This document shows, one piece after another, positions 6,686-10,653 of a DNA stretch of 10,653 bases. Numbering within the stretch: the first letter of the stretch is position 1; every line of letters starts with the position of its first letter. The DNA is from Candidatus Njordarchaeum guaymasense (GTDB taxonomy: Archaea; Asgardarchaeota; Njordarchaeia; Njordarchaeales; Njordarchaeaceae), in NCBI GenBank assembly GCA_030587605.1, contig JAUQYT010000052.1:1-10653 (forward strand). Reading direction: 5' to 3'. The notes under the pieces were generated by a model. It worked only from the letters and a program-made list of their open reading frames with translations, had not been told where the DNA came from and did not search any database. The position numbers were made by a program, and so were the translations under genes.

Positions 6686-7661
6686 AGTAAAGCCAACAGG
6701 CAACATCGCGCCGGTTTTCTATGGCATTAAGCGGAGGCTCTTTGACTCTGCAGATGTCCATGCATTTTTCACACCTTGGATGATACCTACAGCCAGGAGG
6801 AGGATCTCTCAAGTCTGGAGGCGACCCCGGTATGCTCTTTAACCCTCCCTTCCCCATCCTTTCCGGATCATAAGAGACAACCGACGAAATGAGCGCGCTC
6901 GTGTAAGGATGGAGGGAGTTATCCAATATGCCATTCATGCTTCCGATTTCAACTATCTTCCCGCCGTACATCACCGCGCATCTATCGCAGAGTTGCCCCA
7001 GAACAGTGATGTCGTGGGAGACAAATAACATGCTCTTGATTATTCCAGCCTTCTTTAGACTTACAAGCGATATTATCACCAGCCTTTGTGTAGTCACGTC
7101 GAGGGCAGAAGTCGGTTCATCGATGATAAGGAGTTTCGGGTTCCAAAGGGTCGATATTCCAATGACCACCCTCTGCTTCATGCCTCCGCTGAGTTCATGC
7201 GGATAACGGTCAAGCACCCGCCTCTCCAATCCGAGCTTCTCGAAATGATCGCCAGCCATCGTGAGGACTTCCGCCTTTGAGGGCTTCTTGCCAGTGCGTT
7301 CTCTAACGACATCCATTACGAAGTCTCTTATTCTCTTGACGGGATTCAAAGAGTCCATTGATGCTTGGGGAATGTATGACATGCGTTTGCATTTAACTTC
7401 CGTTCTTAACACTTCAGGGCTAATTTTATTTATGTCAGAGCCATCTACGAGAATTTTGCCCGACTCGTAATGCAGGAGAGGGGTAGGGGAGCCTGAACAG
7501 AGCTGTGCAAGGGTTGATTTTCCACACCCGGATTCGCCAGCAAGGCCCACTACCTCTCCGCTGTCAACCGTGAGCGAGACCCCGTCTACAGCGCGAACGA
7601 CACCAAATATCCCGCGGTAATAGCCTTTGAGGTCTTGAATTTCAAGGAGGTGCTCGCCCAT
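6684..7661 (-). CDS. ABC transporter ATPase, OppD/DppD type
   Basis: This 325-residue subunit is the first ATPase of the Opp-type importer. It has Walker A GESGCGKST (42-50), Q-loop Gln99, signature LSGGMKQ (157-163), Walker B LLIIDEP (177-183) and H-loop His216. The C-terminus is the oligopeptide/dipeptide transporter C-terminal domain, with HPYTSAL (251-257), IPGSPPDL (277-284) and GCRYHPRCEKCMDIC (290-304). Cysteines 291, 297, 300 and 304, plus Cys322 near the end, match the cluster that binds [4Fe-4S] in a structurally studied bacterial DppD. Seven bases separate it from the OppC-like stop, and an AAGGGTG ribosome-binding site sits inside the end of that gene. Family assignment is secure; whether the cargo is sugar or peptide cannot be read from this subunit. 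Confidence 0.95.
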   Translation of the reverse strand: MGEHLLEIQDLKGYYRGIFGVVRAVDGVSLTVDSGEVVGLAGESGCGKSTLAQLCSGSPTPLLHYESGKILVDGSDINKISPEVLRTEVKCKRMSYIPQASMDSLNPVKRIRDFVMDVVRERTGKKPSKAEVLTMAGDHFEKLGLERRVLDRYPHELSGGMKQRVVIGISTLWNPKLLIIDEPTSALDVTTQRLVIISLVSLKKAGIIKSMLFVSHDITVLGQLCDRCAVMYGGKIVEIGSMNGILDNSLHPYTSALISSVVSYDPERMGKGGLKSIPGSPPDLRDPPPGCRYHPRCEKCMDICRVKEPPLNAIENRRDVACWLY

Positions 7662-7668
7662 CCGGAAT

Positions 7669-8508
7669 TCACACCCTTCGTAGCCTAGGATTGAACACCT
7701 CGTCCATGCCAGTATGCATAACGAAAACTGCTACTAAGAATATGGTCAACATGAGGCCTGGCGGGATAAAGCACCACCAAAGATACCAGGGCAGGGCTGC
7801 ATGAGTGCTGTTCATAACCCAGTAAAGCATGGATCCTAATGTAACGTTTGTACTGGGATCGGGACCCAGACCTATCATGCTCAGTCCCGCCTCCGTCAAG
7901 ACGGCTATGCTGAGCGATACTACGAAGACAATTATGATGTAGGCCAGCATGTTCGGCATAATCTCTGTTATAACTATCTTTCTATCCTTCATGCCTGACA
8001 TGCGAGCAACATCGATAAATCCCCTTTCTTTCAAGGTCAGTACTTGAGACCTTATACACCTGGCTGCCCACGGCCAACTCGTCAAGCCTATTAGTGATGC
8101 CACTAAAAACATGGATCTTTGTTCGAGGATGGCTGCGAGGAGTATCAACAACGGCAACATGGGGAAAACCATGACAATGTTGGTGAAAGCATTTGAGATT
8201 TCATCTGTTAGTCCCCCCTTGTATGGGCCAATCCCCCCTACTATCACGGCGATCAACATGGCAAGGCCTCCTGCGATCGCGCCGATCATCAAGGAGTTTC
8301 GGGTACCCGCACAAAGCTGAGCCAGTACGTCCTCCCCAAAATTACCTGTGCCGAGGAGAAATTCACTGCTTGGCGGCTCGACGAAGCGCGAACTGTACGC
8401 CAGCGGATCTCGAGTTAGCATGGAACCTATTGTCCCAAAGAGGAGAATAGCCAGCACGACAGCTGTACCGATTATGAATTTTCGGCTTCTCATGAGCAGT
8501 TCAAACAT
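7669..8508 (-). CDS. ABC transporter permease, OppC/DppC type
   Basis: This 279-residue membrane protein is the second permease half of the transporter. Hydrophobic segments lie at about 11-31, 74-96, 108-129, 132-149, 187-209 and 244-264, giving the usual six helices. LLGTGNFGEDVLAQL (51-65) corresponds to the conserved OppC stretch LGTDxxGRDVxSRL before helix 2. The EAA coupling loop that docks on the ATPases is at about 164-186 (FIDVARMSGMKDRK...EIMPN). The C-terminus FNPRLRRV fits the family ending DPRxR. The ATG lies two bases after the OppB-like TAA, with GAGAGGG inside the end of that gene as ribosome-binding site, so translation is probably coupled. Substrate class is inferred from the phosphorylase genes nearby. 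Confidence 0.94.
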   Translation of the reverse strand: MFELLMRSRKFIIGTAVVLAILLFGTIGSMLTRDPLAYSSRFVEPPSSEFLLGTGNFGEDVLAQLCAGTRNSLMIGAIAGGLAMLIAVIVGGIGPYKGGLTDEISNAFTNIVMVFPMLPLLILLAAILEQRSMFLVASLIGLTSWPWAARCIRSQVLTLKERGFIDVARMSGMKDRKIVITEIMPNMLAYIIIVFVVSLSIAVLTEAGLSMIGLGPDPSTNVTLGSMLYWVMNSTHAALPWYLWWCFIPPGLMLTIFLVAVFVMHTGMDEVFNPRLRRV

Positions 8509-8510
8509 TT

Positions 8511-9524
8511 TTATCCCTCTCGGCCAGTTCGAATTCGTGGATCTAAGAACGCATATGCAATATCAACCAGAAAGTTCCCGAGGATTACTACTACCATCGT
8601 GACCAGGAAAGTGCCTAGCATCATAAAATAGTCGCGCGATTGCATCGCGTCAAGCGCCAGTAAACCGAGACCATCCCATGCAAAGACCATTTCAATAATC
8701 ATTGTCATTCCAATGAGATTATTGAGATTTATGTTCAGACCGGTGAACTGGGGCAGGATCGCGTTCCTTTTGGCGTAAGATACCAGTTTCTTTTTTCTGA
8801 AGCCCAGCTGTCTGGCGTAAAGGATGTAGGCCGAGTCCAATTCATAAAGAGTCATCGACCTCATGCCCGTAGCCCATCCTCCCGTGGTTATGATCAGTAA
8901 TGTTAAGAAAGGTAAAGCATAGTGGCGTGACGCATCTAGCAAAGAAGCAAGGTTCATGCTAGGTATAAACCGTGGACTGAACGTTCCGCCCGTGGGGAAA
9001 ACTCTGACATTCACCGCCAGAAGGAACAAGAGAACCATCGCGAACCAGTAGAATGGCATTTGGCTGGCGAAAATCGAAGTGAAGTAGACAGCCTCGCTTC
9101 GTTTGCCCTTCATGTAGGCAGCTCTAGCACCGATCCAGTTGCCTAAGAAGAAACTGATAAAGAGCACAGGGATCACGAGGACCAAGGTGTAGGGCAGCTT
9201 TGCCATGACAGCATCCGCAACGGGTCTGAAGTTATATTCACGCATGACCGCATATCCTAAATCTCCTCTTAGAAGATTTGCCCAGAAATTGATGTATTGC
9301 TCGTGTAGCGGTCTGTCCAGCCCGAAGTATTTCTCCAACTCGGCTTTAAGTCTCAGCCTCCCCTCGTCCGTGGTCCCTGGAGGTATCATTTGGTCGATAG
9401 GATTGCCTGGCAAGAGCCGAGGAATAAGAAATATGAAGTTCAACGCCACGAATGCCACGATCAAATAGAAAACAACTTTCTTACAGACAAACCTGACAAA
9501 AGGATGAGTAAATAGACTTTTCAT
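8511..9524 (-). CDS. ABC transporter permease, OppB/DppB type
   Basis: This 337-residue protein is the first permease half and first gene of the operon. Helices are at about 17-35, 112-134, 150-171, 203-222, 263-283 and 299-322. LIPRLLPGNPID (33-44) after helix 1 is the conserved OppB stretch, followed by KYFGLDRPLHEQY (65-77) and the EAA coupling loop YARQLGFRKKKLVSYAKRN (236-254). The end, AYAFLDPRIR, is typical. I start it at ATG 9524 (MKSLFTHPF). An ATG at 9662 in the same frame would add 46 residues that match nothing in the family, contain no membrane segment, and run into the divergent hydrolase gene and its promoter. No clear Shine-Dalgarno site precedes 9524. OppB-OppC-OppD-OppF follow with gaps of 2, 7 and 10 bases, a single transcription unit. 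Confidence 0.93.
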   Translation of the reverse strand: MKSLFTHPFVRFVCKKVVFYLIVAFVALNFIFLIPRLLPGNPIDQMIPPGTTDEGRLRLKAELEKYFGLDRPLHEQYINFWANLLRGDLGYAVMREYNFRPVADAVMAKLPYTLVLVIPVLFISFFLGNWIGARAAYMKGKRSEAVYFTSIFASQMPFYWFAMVLLFLLAVNVRVFPTGGTFSPRFIPSMNLASLLDASRHYALPFLTLLIITTGGWATGMRSMTLYELDSAYILYARQLGFRKKKLVSYAKRNAILPQFTGLNINLNNLIGMTMIIEMVFAWDGLGLLALDAMQSRDYFMMLGTFLVTMVVVILGNFLVDIAYAFLDPRIRTGREG

Positions 9525-9598
9525 CGTGTAAATATTCAGATTTCCAACTTTTCTGTCTTTCGCTTTCTCTGAAGAGCACGATCGATCGACATAAGCAT

Positions 9599-9610
9599 CT
9601 TTTAATATGC
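9599..9610 (+). promoter_or_regulatory. TATA box of the leaderless hydrolase gene; AT core may serve both directions
   Basis: CTTTTAATATGC is centred about 26 bases before ATG 9630, the distance at which archaeal transcription starts. The transcript would begin at or very near the ATG, and no Shine-Dalgarno site is present, so the hydrolase mRNA is probably leaderless. Read on the other strand the same AT core (ATATTAAAAG) could serve the OppB operon, with a leader of roughly 50 bases. A 10-base palindrome CGATCGATCG at 9579-9588 lies where that transcript would start and could be a regulator site; that last point is speculative. Confidence 0.5.
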
Positions 9611-9629
9611 TAAAACTATAGTTGTACGC

Positions 9630-10169
9630 ATGAGTATGAAGAGCTTTAGAGTTAGTGAGCATGTCTTTGTCATTGAGGCTGAAAATAAGAGCAGATACCC
9701 ATTCTGTAACTGTTTACTCATTAATGACAAGCAAAAGTGTTTAGTCGACTCTGGAGCTGGAGCCAAGAGGCTGATGGCATTAGGCGCAGAGAGGATTGGT
9801 TATCTTGTTAATTCGCATTTTCATGAAGACCACACATGGGGTAACGTTCTCTTCAAAGATGCAGAGGTATGCTGCCATGACTACGATGCAGAAGCCGTTG
9901 AATCAGTTGAAGAGCTTAAAAGATGCTACGGCGCGCCAAATTCGCAAATGTATAGCTTGACGAACCACTTCCTTGAAGGGTTGGGTTATGAGCCATCAAA
10001 GGTCAGCTTAAGGTTTAAGAATGATGACGAGTTTAGTTTCGGAACAGTCAAGCTTACAGTTATCCACACGCCGGGCCACTCTATTGGACATTGCTGCTTC
10101 TTAATCGATGACATGGATAAAAAAATAATCCACCTGTCGGACATTGATCTGACCACATTTGGACCTTAG
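9630..10169 (+). CDS. MBL-fold metallo-hydrolase, N-terminal catalytic part, ending at an in-frame TAG
   Basis: These 179 codons encode most of a metallo-beta-lactamase-fold domain. Metal ligands are visible: HFHEDH (residues 63-68; the HxHxDH motif), His150 in HTPGH (146-150), and Asp171 or Asp173 in SDID. The sequence breaks off at DLTTFGP with a TAG at 10167-10169, although the same frame then continues with YGCLDCDIDMFINSI and the rest of the fold, including the last metal-ligand His. The gene is therefore a full hydrolase gene with one amber codon rather than a short protein. The break may be a nonsense mutation (TGG to TAG is one change, and Trp would suit FGP-x-YG), a sequencing error, or a decoded amber such as pyrrolysine. 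The gene is divergent from the transporter and looks leaderless. Substrate is unknown; members hydrolyse thioesters, esters, lactams or nucleic acids. Confidence 0.8.
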   Translation: MSMKSFRVSEHVFVIEAENKSRYPFCNCLLINDKQKCLVDSGAGAKRLMALGAERIGYLVNSHFHEDHTWGNVLFKDAEVCCHDYDAEAVESVEELKRCYGAPNSQMYSLTNHFLEGLGYEPSKVSLRFKNDDEFSFGTVKLTVIHTPGHSIGHCCFLIDDMDKKIIHLSDIDLTTFGP

Positions 10170-10547
10170 TATGGTTGCCTAGATTGCGACATAGACATGT
10201 TCATCAACTCAATCAAAACCCTAATAGAAATACTAGAAACAATGAATATCCAAGTAGCAATTTCAAGTCACGAAAGAATAATTACAGGGAAAGAAAAAAT
10301 GAAAAACAGACTGGAAAACTACCTCGGAAAGATTTTTGATAGGGAACAGAAGATTCTGGGTCTCCTTGACGTTGAGAGAAGCGCAGGCGATTTAGTGGGT
10401 AAAGGACTAATATACAATAAGTTTGGAGAACCTGAAATTGTCTACAGAATTCTCGAGGAAATAATGCTTGAAAAACATACTCAGAGGTTGTTAAAGAACG
10501 GCCTAGTAGAGAACATAAATGGAAGATTCAAAGCTAAGCCAGGGTGA
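10170..10547 (+). CDS. MBL-fold metallo-hydrolase, C-terminal part with winged helix, downstream of the amber codon
   Basis: This 125-codon stretch continues the frame of the gene at 9630 directly after the TAG. It begins YGCLDCDIDMF and holds SSHE (His214 in full-length numbering), the final metal-ligand His of the MBL fold. From about residue 240 it has the winged-helix domain found at the end of LACTB2-like MBL proteins: GLLDVERSAGDLV, EEIMLEKHTQRLLKNGLV, then NGRFKA. The first ATG in it (10197) has no ribosome-binding site, and the fragment lacks HxHxDH, so it would not work as a separate enzyme. If the TAG is read through, the complete protein is 305 residues, a normal length for this type. 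The strongly kept motifs on both sides suggest a recent break, an error, or real readthrough, rather than an old pseudogene. Confidence 0.75.
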   Translation, partial: YGCLDCDIDMFINSIKTLIEILETMNIQVAISSHERIITGKEKMKNRLENYLGKIFDREQKILGLLDVERSAGDLVGKGLIYNKFGEPEIVYRILEEIMLEKHTQRLLKNGLVENINGRFKAKPG

Positions 10548-10624
10548 TTGGTGCGCGCGCTACTCGTACCTCAAAGTGTAAAGCCATTTAAGACTAGAAA
10601 CAAAAAGAGAGGAGGGAATAGAAT
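10548..10624. promoter_or_regulatory. Short intergenic region with a strong ribosome-binding site at 10610-10615
   Basis: AGGAGG at 10610-10615 stands nine bases before ATG 10625 and fixes that start. Upstream, an AT-rich stretch around 10577-10592 could be a TATA box, but its spacing would put the transcript start almost on the ribosome-binding site, so I do not assign it. Confidence 0.55.
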
Positions 10625-10653
10625 ATGAAAGAAGTCGCGTTAAAGCTGATTTG
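10625..10653 (+). CDS. Start of an unidentified gene (3' cut off by window)
   Basis: Only nine full codons are visible, reading MKEVALKLI. The strong AGGAGG nine bases upstream makes a real gene start likely. The opening resembles the N-terminus of some archaeal winged-helix transcription regulators I recall, which would make sense beside a regulated transport locus, but nine residues cannot support a family call. Confidence 0.5.

Noticed and set aside
6674..6706. An upstream ATG (6706) for the OppF-like gene, overlapping the OppD end.
   Set aside because: It has no ribosome-binding site, whereas ATG 6673 has GAGGATG before it and starts just ahead of the conserved domain.
9525..9662. A longer OppB-like protein starting at ATG 9662.
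   Set aside because: The extra 46 residues match nothing in the family, and they would overlap the hydrolase gene and its promoter.

Overview
The window looks archaeal, most likely from a Thermoproteota/Bathyarchaeia-type lineage, although no single-copy marker gene is present to prove it. The signs are TATA-like boxes about 26 bases before expected transcript starts, a leaderless gene, oligo-T runs after stop codons, frequent AGA/AGG arginine codons, and a solute-binding protein with both a signal peptide and a C-terminal membrane anchor.

Layout, left to right. (1) 1-186 (+): the last 61 codons of a GH130 mannoside phosphorylase. (2) 447-2816 (+): a complete GH94 inverting phosphorylase with a TTG start and a strong Shine-Dalgarno site. 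(3) 3001-5532 (-): a large membrane-anchored SBP_bac_5 (Opp/Dpp/cellobiose-type) binding protein with its own promoter. (4) 5533-5884: a stretch with no intact gene that carries what I read as the decayed 3' end of a GH1 beta-glycosidase on the + strand. (5) 5885-9524 (-): a tightly packed four-gene Opp-type ABC transporter operon (permease, permease, ATPase, ATPase; transcribed right to left). (6) 9630-10547 (+): a divergently transcribed metallo-beta-lactamase-fold hydrolase with a C-terminal winged helix, broken by one in-frame TAG. (7) 10625-end (+): the first nine codons of another gene behind a strong ribosome-binding site.

Taken together, most of the window reads as an oligosaccharide uptake and phosphorolysis locus. 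The anchored binding protein captures an oligosaccharide outside the cell, the Opp-type transporter imports it, and GH130 and GH94 cleave it with phosphate to give sugar 1-phosphates, saving ATP. GH130 plus GH94 suits beta-mannosyl/beta-glucosyl substrates (glucomannan fragments) or Man-GlcNAc-GlcNAc (N-glycan core); the sequence alone does not decide between them. The GH1 relic suggests the locus once also had a hydrolytic route.

The two observations most worth a second look are the GH1 fossil at about 5617-5885 and the in-frame amber codon at 10167-10169. I did not find a wholly new system.
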